From Aphelidium insulamus (lineage: Eukaryota > Aphelidiomycota > Aphelidea > Aphelidiaceae): a DNA stretch of 30,327 bases. This document shows positions 18,461 through 27,712 of this stretch, piece after piece (within the stretch, counting starts at the first letter, position 1; every line of letters begins with the position of its first letter). The position numbers and the translations under genes were made by a program. The stretch spans positions 1 through 30,327 of the forward strand of contig JAZDSV010000103.1 in the NCBI GenBank assembly GCA_036784855.1, written 5' to 3'. The notes below the pieces were generated by a model, which saw nothing but the letters and a program-made list of their open reading frames with translations, was not told the origin of the DNA and did no database searches.

Positions 18461-18818
18461 TGCCCCTTCCCCTCCCCTCACTATATTCCTTCGCGTACTT
18501 TTTCTCCTTGTTAGCAAAGTACACTAGATATCTTATCGGTAATAGTTCGTTTTTACCAATAAGATAACCATCCATGCTCATTTTGCATTGCAAGACATAT
18601 TCGACCTTTCGTTTGAAATCTATAAAGTCGAGCTGATAGTAGTCTTTTGTTAAATCAGCCAAGGAATAAGGAAGTTCCCTCAATAATAGGTTAGAAGTAT
18701 TCAATTTTTTTCTAGGCATTAGATTGCTTCGTATCAAGATGAAATCAAACTCATCAACAGAAAGTCCAAGCCGAAGTCGCTTGGGCTCATTGAAAGTTAG
18801 TCGGTTGGCATTAGACAT
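18461..18818 (-). pseudogene. AT-rich virus-like open frame of unknown function, cut by an LTR
   Basis: From ATG at 18818 the minus strand is open for about 119 codons up to the LTR. It has a Lys/Leu/Tyr-rich composition like the polymerase and helicase fossils (for example LSVDEFDFILIRSN, LADLTKDYYQLDFIDF and LLPIRYLVYFANKEKKY). TATTATATACTGG lies just before the ATG and resembles the motif before the helicase-like gene. I recognise no family. Composition and the flanking LTR suggest it is a piece of the same virus-like element as 23741-26468. Confidence 0.45.
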
Positions 18819-18884
18819 GGCTCCAGTATATAATAGGGAAATATTTTTAATCTGAAATTAAATAATTAATAGCTTTGATGTTTT

Positions 18885-19240
18885 ACCTATCACCTTTGCT
18901 GTTTACGCTTTCACCTTTGAAGTTTTACCTTTCACTTTTCCGTGTTTTGCATTTGCACCTATCTTCTTGTACCTTTGGCGGATTCGCCTTTGTTTTGCCG
19001 TTTTATCACGTTTCACTATCACGTGCCACATTGGACGTTTCACCATTGGGCGTTTCACCTTGTGCCTTTGGTTTCACACTTCGATGCTTCATTCTTTGAC
19101 TTGAATATTTCACGTTTGAATATTTCACATTTTCGTCGCTTCATATTTGATCATTCACCTTTTCACTTTGAGCCTCTCACCTTGTACCTCTCACCCTGTA
19201 CCTTTCACCTGTACCTTTCATTGATTCACTCAACCCTGTT
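18885..19240. repeat. Degenerate low-complexity repeat built on TTTCACCTTT / GTGAAA
   Basis: About 350 bp of pyrimidine-rich plus strand in which TTTCAC or CACCTTT recurs every 9 to 20 bases with varied spacers; on the minus strand GTGAAA alternates with short A-rich spacers. No gene is credible, although the plus strand has leucine/phenylalanine-rich open frames by composition. The right end coincides with the start of element B pol. Confidence 0.75.
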
Positions 19241-19559
19241 TTGGTCGTGCAACCTGACGCTGGCTCTTCCAGGGCATTCCTAGTGACTAGCGCAAAATTT
19301 CGGCACGACCTTAGCACAGCTGGTGTGCGCATGGACACGCCAATGCCACGCATAGTTTACGGTGGCCGATTTGGCTGCTGACATCTGCCACGATGTAATC
19401 ATTGGCATGGACTGCTTCCACGCTTTGGGCATGCAATTGGTGGGTGTTCCCACGCATTGGCCTGGCCTCGCTCTCTGCCGCTGAGGAAGAGGCGCTGCTC
19501 TCCAGCGGATGACATTGTAGAGACTTGTGCGCATATACCTGATGGTGCTGAGGTGGTAT

Positions 19560-20930
19560 CAGAGGCCGAGCGCTCACAAGTTATGGCCGCCTGGGCCGAT
19601 CTTATTGCAGAAAATGCTGCAATACCGGAAAACAGCTACATCACGCACCCACTGGCCAAGCTACGCATTGAGACGGGAAATACGCCGCCAATTTTTGTGC
19701 CGCAGTATCCGATTCCTGTCCACTGACATCAGGCTGTTTCGGAGCGTATAGCAGAATGGCAGAAGAGGCATTATCAAGCGCGCACCACCTGGAAATCCGT
19801 GGTCCTTTCCACTCCTGGCAGTTGACAAGAAGGATGGAGCGGGCCAGAAGACAGCAGTGCGGCTGTGCGTTGATCTCCGTGCACTGAACCAGGTGCTGGC
19901 GCCAGATAATTACCACGCTGCCCCGAATTAATGAGCTATTGCAATTGCACGCGGGGCACAGATTTTTGCATCTCTGGATGCCGCGGACTCGTATCACCAA
20001 TGGGAAATTGATGAAGCCGACTGCCAAGACTGCATTTATCTGGGAAGGCCGCCAGTGGTGTTTCGTGCGGCGCCTGCTTTGGCATCAAGACCATGACAGC
20101 CCTATATCAGCGTGCCATGACGGTGATGATGGAGGAGGCGATGGGTGTTCACCCTTACGTGGATGATCTTATCTTTGGCGGCAAAACTCTGGATGAGTTT
20201 ATTACTCGCGGTGCTGCAGTCCTGAAAGTTCTAAACAAATACCGCGTCCGATTACGTGTGCCAAAGTGCACCTGGGCGGCAGCAGTGCTGTGGCATTGGG
20301 CCACCACCTGTCTCGCCAGGGCATTGGCCCTGACCCCGCCAAGGTGAAGGAGCTGGCTGAATGGACACCACCATCCACATACCGCATGATTGCGTTCCTT
20401 TGTGGGCATGGTTGGGTACTACCGCAATCACATTCGCCACTATGCATCGCACGTCCTGCCACTCACTCAGGTACAGAATATGAGGGGAAGATTCGATGGA
20501 CGCGAGATATGCTACGTGCATTTCATTTGGTACGCCGTGTGTTTGCTAGGGGTCCAGCAGTGATGGCTTACCCCGACTTTGACCGCGAGATGTCTGTGTT
20601 TGTGGATGCTTCTCTGGTGGGTATGGGGGCTGCCATTGCCCAACAACCCCCGGGTGGTGGTCCATTTCAAATCGTGTTTGCTGCGTCCAAGGCATTTTCA
20701 CCGGCGCAGATGAATTATTCAGCTACCAAGCGCGAGTTGCTGGCTGTGGTGTGGTGTGTGCTCAAGTTTGAGCAGGTGCTCAAGGGACGCCATTTCACGC
20801 TGTACACGGATCACATGGCCCTCACACAAATGCCATGGTTGCTCGCTGGCTGAATGTGCTTCAAGAATACGATTTTACCATCCGTCACGTACCTGGGCCA
20901 GAAAATGTTGTTGCTGATGCCCTGTCGCGC
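19560..20930 (+). pseudogene. Reverse transcriptase and RNase H region of fossil B
   Basis: SYITHPLAKLRIETGN marks the RT entry, LWASLDAADSYH-type residues lie near 19970 in mixed frames, and the catalytic YVDDLIFGGKTLDEF is at about 20156-20200. RNase H follows with MSVFVDASLVGMGAAIA near 20590, AASKAFSPAQMNYSATKREL and LYTDHMAL near 20800, then VPGPENVVADALSR-like residues. All are typical Ty3/gypsy blocks. The region is fossil. Confidence 0.86.
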
Positions 20931-21039
20931 TTCGTATGCCAAGTGGTGTGTCGACCACAAGGGTCAGTCGGTAGCTAGCATTACTCGCCAATCACCTGCA
21001 TCTGGGGAGCTGGCAGCTGCCACTGATGATGCCAAGGCA

Positions 21040-22277
21040 GCCCGGTTTGTGCCAGAGCGCGATCGCGCCCCACTGATGGAGCAGGTGCATGCTCTGGGCC
21101 ACACCGGGGCTGCGACCATGGCACGGACGTTGTGGCACGATAAGAAATGGTGGCCGTGGGTTGTTCAAAGGATTTGCAACAGTTGGTCGACCAATGTGAT
21201 GCATGTCAGAAATTCAACATTGTGCAGCAAGGCTTTCACCCAGCACGGTCCATCGAGTCTGCTGAGCCATGGTGTCACATCTCCATGGATCTGGTGTTGT
21301 CTGCCCCGTTGGCTGCAACAGGGGAGCGGTATATCCTTGTTGTGACTGACCTGTTCACCAAGCTAGTGGTGTTGTGGCCATTGGTGCAGAAGACAGCAGC
21401 AGCAGTTGCTGCAGAGCTGCGGAAGCTAGTAGCCGACTACGGGCTACCAAAGATTATTCAGAGTGACAACGGAACCGAGTTTGTGAATGCCGTGGTGCAG
21501 AAGATGGCGATGCTGTCTGGCATTGAACATCGGCTGGTTAACGCATATTCTCATCGAGCAAACGGTGCAGTCGAGCGCAGCATACGAACCGTGACAACCA
21601 TGCTGAAGAAACACCTACGTGGTGCAAGTGGTCAGTGGCCACAGTGGTTGCCATTCATTCAGATGGCAATGAATGTGCCTGCGGCATCGACACACAAGTC
21701 CTCACCATTTGCACTTATGTATGGGCAAGCCTTTGCCAAGTTCCAGGACTACCGCCGATTCAAGCCAACTACGAGTACAACAGCCATCCAAGACTTTGTG
21801 GATCACCAGATGTGGATGGCCAAGGTAGTGTATCCGGCAGTTGGAGAGTCCAACGCAAAGGCCAAGGCCCAGAATCGACGATACCGTGATAGACGACAAA
21901 AGACTATCCCCGCGATAAAGGAAGGTCAGTTTGTCTACGCCCATGATGCAACACGTGCTGGAAAGTGGCGCCCCCTGTATGAAGGACCATTCGAGGTGGC
22001 TGGTCAGGATAGTCGTGGCTCATATGTACTTCGTGACTGTGATGGTAAGATTCTCAATCGGCACTTCACCATTGAGCAGCTCAAGGTGACAAGCCAGCAC
22101 GGTCCATCGAGTCTGCTGAGCCTGAAAACATGTACGAGGTGGAGAAGATTCTCAGCCATTGTGATGTTGAGAGTACCTGGTCAAATGGCGTGGGTATAAC
22201 GAGACGTCATGGGAGCCCGATCGGAATTTCTTTGACTGGGACTGCATTGCCAGCTATTGGAAGTCCCGCCAGAAATA
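21040..22277 (+). pseudogene. Integrase with chromodomain-like tail of fossil B
   Basis: The zinc-binding part (HALGHTGAATMARTLWHD, then CDACQKFNIV) precedes the catalytic core, with WCHISMDLVLSA, IIQSDNGTEFVN and HRANGAVERSIRT giving the D, D and E positions. GPFEVAGQDSRGSYVLRD is the C-terminal barrel. Chromodomain-like residues (YEVEKILSH, then SWEPDRNFF in another frame) close the region. A 29-bp block (21240-21268) is repeated perfectly at 22094-22122, in the linker before the chromodomain. Confidence 0.86.
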
Positions 22278-22301
22278 GCCACTGTACTGGAGCTGGGGAG
22301 C

Positions 22302-22441
22302 TGTAGAATCAGGGGTTGTGATCCCGGTGATAGCACCAGAACAGTGGAAAAGAAATAGACAAGTAACGTGTATTTTAAATTACTTCAGACACGTGACGCG
22401 ATGCCTTAATGGTTGCTCCCACTCCCAGGAGTAATCGTACA
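22302..22441 (+). repeat. LTR of family B (LTRc, 140 bp, 3' LTR of the pol piece)
   Basis: It begins TGTAGAATCAGGGG and ends GGAGTAATCGTACA on the plus strand, directly after the chromodomain-like tail. It differs from LTRa at roughly a dozen positions, so the insertion is not very recent. The outer flank 22442-22446 is CTCCG (CGGAG on the minus strand), inside a LINE, matching CGGGG beside LTRa at four of five bases. Confidence 0.93.
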
Positions 22442-22645
22442 CTCCGTATGCTTGCAGAGCGACTCCGCACAAGGACTCCCAAACCATCCAAAGCGTCCAC
22501 CAAGTGTTGTGCACGTAACCCATTGCTGGCCACAGCTGTATCACGCAGGGAATGAGCGCAGGCACCGTTCCACTGTTTCATCCTCTACTGACAATGCCGG
22601 TGGCATGTTTGGTAAAGGAACAAGTTTGGTGGTTTGTTGTGGATG
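22442..22645 (-). mobile_element. LINE copy 3, 5' side of an LTR insertion
   Basis: This matches LINE copy 1 at about 1965-2164 on the same strand and encodes the block before RT (SNGLRAQHLVDALDGLG near 22500). It stops at the LTR at exactly the position where copy 2 (8512) begins, and copy 1 gives the uninterrupted sequence GCATATGGGGCTCATG across the site. Similarity to copy 1 ends at about 22645. Confidence 0.88.
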
Positions 22646-22792
22646 CCATCACCATATCGACCAGCCTGAGCCAGCAATTTGCAACGTCGCAGGTTGGTGG
22701 CCTTGCAATCCAATGACATCAACCGCACCTGAGGGACTGCATCCAATAGGTCTCGGAGCAGTTGACACTTTTCGTTGGCACCCTGGTCCCTT

Positions 22793-22832
22793 TATCAGGT
22801 CTAATAAACAAATTGCTTATCAGATCTGATAA
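22793..22832. repeat. Doubled 18-bp motif with a perfect palindrome
   Basis: TTATCAGGTCTAATAAAC and TTATCAGATCTGATAAAC lie in tandem. The second contains the perfect 16-bp palindrome TTATCAGATCTGATAA (22817-22832). It immediately precedes the tRNA-like head. Confidence 0.7.
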
Positions 22833-22848
22833 ACCTTTACCAGAAGCC

Positions 22849-22921
22849 GCCGCCGTGGTCCAAGTGGTTAAGTTACTACGGTGTCGGCCAGCAGCAGGTT
22901 CGAATCCGGTCTGTGTGTGCC
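22849..22921 (+). repeat. tRNA-derived SINE-like head (Pol III A and B boxes)
   Basis: TGGTCCAAGTGG (22856-22867) fits an internal A box and GGTTCGAATCC (22897-22907) is a perfect B box, at tRNA-like spacing. The acceptor and D stems do not pair, so it is not a working tRNA. A T-run follows at about 22922, then a tRNA-unrelated GGTTTCGG-rich stretch to about 23045. This is the usual make-up of a tRNA-derived SINE, though the 3' end and target duplication were not found. Confidence 0.6.
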
Positions 22922-23045
22922 TTTTTCGGATTCGCTGCGTTGTTGTGCCGCCAGATTTTTCGGGGCGTCAGTTTCGGTCATTCAACACGTTGCGGTTGCG
23001 GTTTCGGTTTCCTTCAGATATTCGGTACTTCGGTTTCGGCTCTCT

Positions 23046-23607
23046 CACTGTACAACTACATGGAGTTTCTGGTGACATATGGTAGAAGCCTTCTACCCTG
23101 CTACTACTATCCCTGACGTTCCTGGCGATTCCTGTTGCAGCTATCTGCGGTGTGGATACTGCTGCGTTGGTGGATATACACAACCATGGTGGTGCATAAT
23201 CTCTGGACTCTGATGACTTGATATGGCTGGGGATTGCTTATAGGTACGCCTGTAGGTGTTGCTATCAGTCTGTAACAGTGTATAAGTTGACTTGCGTAGT
23301 GTCCAGCACACTGGAAGACAGCAGAGTACTACCCACTACATGGTGGACGTTGATGTCATTAGCTGGTGCTGCAGAACGGCTGAGCAGTTATGGTTGCATG
23401 GCGCTCCTTGGGGAGGCCATCACTGTCTGGGTAGACATTTGGCATGCAGTTCAGTTGCAGGGGTAAGTCCCAGCAGTTCTATATATAGAATATATCCTAA
23501 TATATAATATATCCTACACACAGGATATAGGAACCTCTGGAAGTGGACTGGACTACCTTGTACACATATGATCATGCATGTGCATACAGCCTGGCACTGG
23601 AATTAGC
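23046..23607. other. Spacer with AT-rich inverted repeats
   Basis: There is no gene I can support. At about 23475-23531 is an AT-rich cluster: CTATATATAG, and TATATCCT/AGGATATA arms around ACACAC. The open frames here are short and of random composition. Confidence 0.45.
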
Positions 23608-23740
23608 TGATACTCGTTCGTGTGACGCCTGATAGCACAAACCGTGAAGAATAGGCAAGTGCGATGTCTTTTAATTTAGTTGAGCCATGTCCAGCGTGCT
23701 ATGCCTTAACGGTTACTCCCACTCCCAGGAGTAATTGTAC
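23608..23740 (+). repeat. Old, divergent family B LTR (LTRd)
   Basis: The last 40 bases (ATGCCTTAACGGTTACTCCCA and on to GTAATTGTACA) are nearly identical to LTRb. The left two thirds align only loosely (TGATAGCACA, AATAGGCAAGTG, TTTTAATTTAG). It starts about TGATAC and ends TACA. The next bases, GGGCA (23741-23745), are the reverse complement of the flank of LTRb at 18461-18465. Confidence 0.72.
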
Positions 23741-26468
23741 AGGGCACATGGGTTAAAACTGCAAAATTTGATGTTGACATTACAACAGCACAAACAACGA
23801 TAATATCCAAATTCATTGATACTGTTATCATGCAAGCAAATTTGAATCCAAATGATATTATCATGTTAAAATACTTACAAATGATCAATAGCGACAATTT
23901 TTCCATATACAAAATATTCAAGAGCGTTGATGTCAAAACAAGAAAGCATTGATTCCGCATGATCAACGTGTATGCCGATGGATTCTTTGGCAAAATGCGG
24001 ATTATTGGAGGTTGAATAGATTGAAATTGATATTATAAAGCCATACAGGAGGTTGTAATACGCGAAGAACTCAAAACAAATGATGCTGTCAAGAGAATTA
24101 CTCATCAAGGTTTCTAATGACAATGGTGTTTCTTCAAGTGCATTCAGTCTTATATTCCGATTATTAAACATAAACTAATTAGAAAAGTGTGCAATTCTAT
24201 CAGGCAAGAATTCAACCTTGAACAAGATTCTTTGATCGATGTTGAATCCGCGCTTAATATTTTTTGCAAATATAGTGAGGATGGCAAATATGGTTTAGAG
24301 ATATGGTCAAACGACATTATTATTGGAGAATTAGAAGGGTCAGATGAGAAAGCTTTGCTATCGTTGGAGGATGATCACTATTCAACAATCGAAATTAAAA
24401 AGTACCAGGAATGCAAAGTGTGGTGAAAGTACTTGAACAAGCTGGCTTGCATACAAACATGATTGTCTATAAGCTCATTAAGGATGGTAAACACCAATAT
24501 GTGATCAATCCATTCAAACGTAACAAGTTCAACTTTGATGAGCCAAATGATAAAATCGTAATAGTTCATTACAATATTGAAACATGCAGTAAATGATGAG
24601 GTGGTATCAAGATTCACACGCCATACATTCTCGGTTTCATTGATAATGTGAAAACAGTTTCAGTAACTTCACCGGTGTTGATTGTCATGGAAAAGTTCAT
24701 CAACCATCTGCTCGACTATTTAGAGCTATTCCTCGGTATTTGTGAATGCATACAATGGGAGCATTACGAATTGGTTAAGAAACTAAGTAAAATGCGCGCT
24801 GAAGATGACTCGATCAAGTTAGATGAGCTCCTGTTGAACAATGGAGCAATTCTAAAGGCAAGCGTAGGAAATATCTAGTGTTTCAACATTTCGAAGCACA
24901 CTAGGGAACAACGAGACAGAATCTGCAAGTTGAACTACTTGGTTCGAAGAGGTGATTTTGATTATAGTTTAAGGGATGACTGGGAAAAGATGAGTACAGC
25001 CAATCAAGCCGCTGTTTAAAATATCTACAAGGAGATGTTTTGGGACTCAAAGAGTTGTCAGAACGATTGAACAAGAGCTGTTACGAAAACTTTGGTGCAA
25101 ATCTTTACAAGTATCTGTCGACATCGCAACTCACATACGCGTCATGGATAAATTTCCTATATGATGAGACAAACAATCCAGTTTTTTTACCTACGGCCGA
25201 GCATGAGAAGTTCTTTCAAGAATCAATTTATGGAGGACAAACATACAAGTATAAACACAAGTTTGTCAGCAGTCAGCGCGAGGCATATATCAATAGGCAG
25301 ATAACGTTTGAAGATATTGAGGACTACTTGATCGATGCAGATGTCAATTCTCTGTATCCCGCAGCAATGAAAAATGAGTTCCCAATTGGAATACCAAACA
25401 GCCTGAGGGAGAATACACCGTCGCTTAAATACTTCAATGAGTTGATCTAATCTAATTGACGGAATTCTTCCCAGAAGAGAAGAAGGCCGTTTGATGTGGG
25501 ACTTGCGAGATGGATGTGGAACGTATAACTCTGTCAATATTGATAACGCGTTGGAAAATGGTTACAAAATCAAAATTGTTGAAGGATACTATTGGGAGCA
25601 GACTGATAACGTGTTTGGTAACTATATCAATTATCTTTACGAATTCAAAAAGAACGCCAAAAAGGGTAGTGCACAGTACAAGCTTGCTAAACTCATGATG
25701 AATGGGTTGTGCGGTTAAAAAACTATTCAGAGGCACGATGGACTGGACCAAACGTCATTATCCATTTTGCATGAGGGAATTTATCAAGTATCTTATCAGA
25801 GTATGGAGGCGTGTCCAGCTGAGAGCCCTCAGCGTAGTGGTAGTTCCATGACATATCAAGATGAAGAACAACTTACATCAAAGATTTCGAAACCATGCTA
25901 TCTGGGAAGTTTCATTCTAGGATATAGCCGTCGGATAATGCTCAACTATTTGAAAAAGTCAAATCCATACTTTGATAGTGGCGATCTGAAACAACAACTT
26001 GAAAACTCGCCCTATTATACAGACACTGACAGTATTCAAATACACGCAAAGAATATGAAGGGTTTAGTGATGGACAATGAAATTGGTGGAATCAGCGACG
26101 ATCTAGGTGAAAATTGTAAGATCTTGTATGGCGGGTGGATCGCTCCAAAGCTCTATTTCTTGGAGTATGTTGAGAAAAGTGGGGATCACGAGGAGATCAA
26201 GTATCATTTGCGTGGCAAAGGTATCCCCAAAGATCAGCTGAATGTAGATATGTTTGAATTGATGATGTTGAGCGAGTCAATAAAGATTGATATGCAACGC
26301 GATTTCAAACGCATCAACGTAAATCGAAGCTCCAAACAACAGCAGGTTGATAATTTCAGCATTCTTAAGTTGGACGCGTTGGAAAAGCAAATCAACACGG
26401 TACAATGGAAAGGACGGCATTTTGAAGGCAACGATTCTGTTCCACACTTTCACGCATCAATTAAATAA
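23741..26468 (+). pseudogene. Virus-like family B DNA polymerase fossil (probably protein-primed type)
   Basis: The AT-rich plus strand carries a series of coding blocks. Palm motif A is DADVNSLYPAAM near 25340, motif B KLAKLMMNGLCG near 25685-25715, and motif C YYTDTDSIQIHA near 26015-26050, in the family B order. YENFGANLYKYLSTSQLTY near 25075 and FILGYSRRIML near 25910 also fit. The arrangement and spacing recall protein-primed polymerases of Polinton/adintovirus-like or other virus-like elements; that choice is inference. Upstream blocks (23745-24880) probably belong to the N-terminal part or a neighbouring gene. It is broken, with several interruptions. The last open part ends at 26466-26468. 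The helicase fossil at 9434 may be from the same kind of element. Confidence 0.82.
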
Positions 26469-26626
26469 TTATTATTTTGGATGATTATATTTTTTGATAT
26501 ATACAATGGTGCAGACTAATATTCAAGGGATAATTGCTTTTTGCGCCCGTAATCATGCTTTTTGCACCAAACTGTGGGGAAGCACTCTGGCCAAACGTCT
26601 GCCGCTGTAACAAAGGGCGCTTGGCT

Positions 26627-27297
26627 CCTTTGAGTGATGAGACGACGCGACAACCAGGAGGAGCGCGACCAGACAGAACCAACCTTTGAGTGATGAGATG
26701 ACGCAACAACCAGGAGGAGCGCGACCAGACAGAACCAACCTTGGCGATGTCAGCAGGGTGTGAGCAGACACGCCAGGCAGACCTTTGAGTGATGAGACGA
26801 CGCGACAACCAGGAGGAGCGCGACCAGACAGAACCAACCTTTGAGTGATGAGATGACGCAACAACCAGGAGGAGTGCGACCAGACAGAACCAACCTTGGC
26901 GATGTCAGCAGGGTGTGAGCAGACACGCCAGGCAGACCTTTGAGTGATGAGACGACGCGACAACCAGGAGGAGCGCGACCAGACAGAACCAACCTAACGT
27001 CTAAGTGTGGATAAACGTATTTATTAACAATACCTTGGCGATGTCAGCAGGGTGTGAGCAGACACGCCAGGCAGACCTTTGAGTGATGAGACGACGCGAC
27101 AACCAGGAGGAGCGCGACCAGACAGAACCAACCTAACGTCTAAGTGTGGATAAACGTATTTATTAACAATACCTTGGCGATGTCAGCAGGGTGTGAGCAG
27201 ACACGCCAGGCAGACCTTTGAGTGATGAGACGACGCGACAACCAGGAGGAGCGCGACCAGACAGAACCAACCTAACGTCTAAGTGTGGATAAACGTA
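26627..27297. repeat. Composite tandem array of three unit types (56, 43 and 40 bp)
   Basis: Unit alpha (56 bp, starts CCTTTGAGTGATGAGA) is at 26627, 26683, 26782, 26838, 26937, 27076 and 27215. Unit beta (43 bp, starts CCTTGGCGATGTCAG) is at 26739, 26894, 27033 and 27172. Unit gamma (40 bp, starts CCTAACGTCTAAGTG) is at 26993 and 27132, and cut short at 27271-27297. The order is a-a-b-a-a-b-a-g-b-a-g-b-a-g: two higher-order periods, 155 bp then 139 bp. All units begin with CCT. The second alpha of each pair carries its own variants (GATGACGCAACAACC). Long minus-strand open frames here follow from the repeat and are not taken as genes. Confidence 0.95.
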
Positions 27298-27331
27298 GAT
27301 AGACTGCCGGTCAAGTCGCCAGATCACCGCC

Positions 27332-27446
27332 CTTTATAGTCTGGAAGGACTGACCGATCGACCGTCCGTCCGATCAGGGTTTCCCGCGCTAGCAACCGGC
27401 TCCCGAATTGCCGGTTCCGATCGATGACGCAGAATGACGTCATTTG
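27332..27446 (-). promoter_or_regulatory. Promoter-like module R2: bZIP sites plus TATA, facing the array
   Basis: On the minus strand CGCCAAATGACGTCATT (palindrome TGACGTCA at 27435-27442) and TGCGTCATCG are followed 97 bp on by TATAAAG (27332-27338). Order and sequence resemble module R1 at 10709-10843. A transcript from here would enter the tandem array within about 40 bp. Function is inferred. Confidence 0.4.
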
Positions 27447-27712
27447 GCGTTACAGCCGCTCCGCCTTCTGCAGCCGCAGCCATGCCCACACACATGTACA
27501 GGGATAGGCATGCACATACATCACAAGAGTAGTGCATGGCGTACCTCTCAGTGGCCGTTACAGGTGCTTGTACAACAGCTCCCTTAACCACACCTTAACC
27601 CATACTCCGTGCACTAGTCTACTCCATACTCTGCGCACCTCGCTGTCACATGCACGCGGACGCTGACAGGTCTGTCTATTGCCTGCCTGTCATGTGTGTG
27701 TGTGTGTGTTGC
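27447..27712. other. Spacer between promoter-like module and MULE gene
   Basis: There is no gene I can support. It includes ACACACATGTACA-type and (TG)n microsatellite sequence near 27690-27710, at the 3' end of the MULE gene. Confidence 0.5.

Larger units (their letters stand above)
19290..22301 (+). mobile_element. Ty3/gypsy (chromovirus-like) fossil B, pol part of a split element
   Basis: The plus strand carries, in order, the end of an aspartic protease (DVIIGMDCFHALGMQL near 19395), reverse transcriptase, RNase H, integrase and a chromodomain-like tail ending near 22277, then an LTR at 22302. No gag or 5' LTR precedes it here. A gag with the same LTR family lies on the minus strand at 7409-8511. 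The copy is broken, with several frame interruptions. Its RT and integrase differ clearly from fossil A, so two subfamilies are present. The piece starts beside the low-complexity repeat, at an inferred inversion breakpoint. Confidence 0.9.

Noticed and set aside
22849-22921. Functional tRNA gene
   Set aside because: The A and B boxes are good, but the acceptor stem GCCGCCG does not pair with the 3' side, and neither D nor anticodon stem forms.
26627-27297. CRISPR array or coding repeat protein
   Set aside because: There are no unique spacers: all intervening DNA consists of repeated beta and gamma units. The minus-strand open frames are made by the repeat and are not codon-conserved. The context is eukaryotic.
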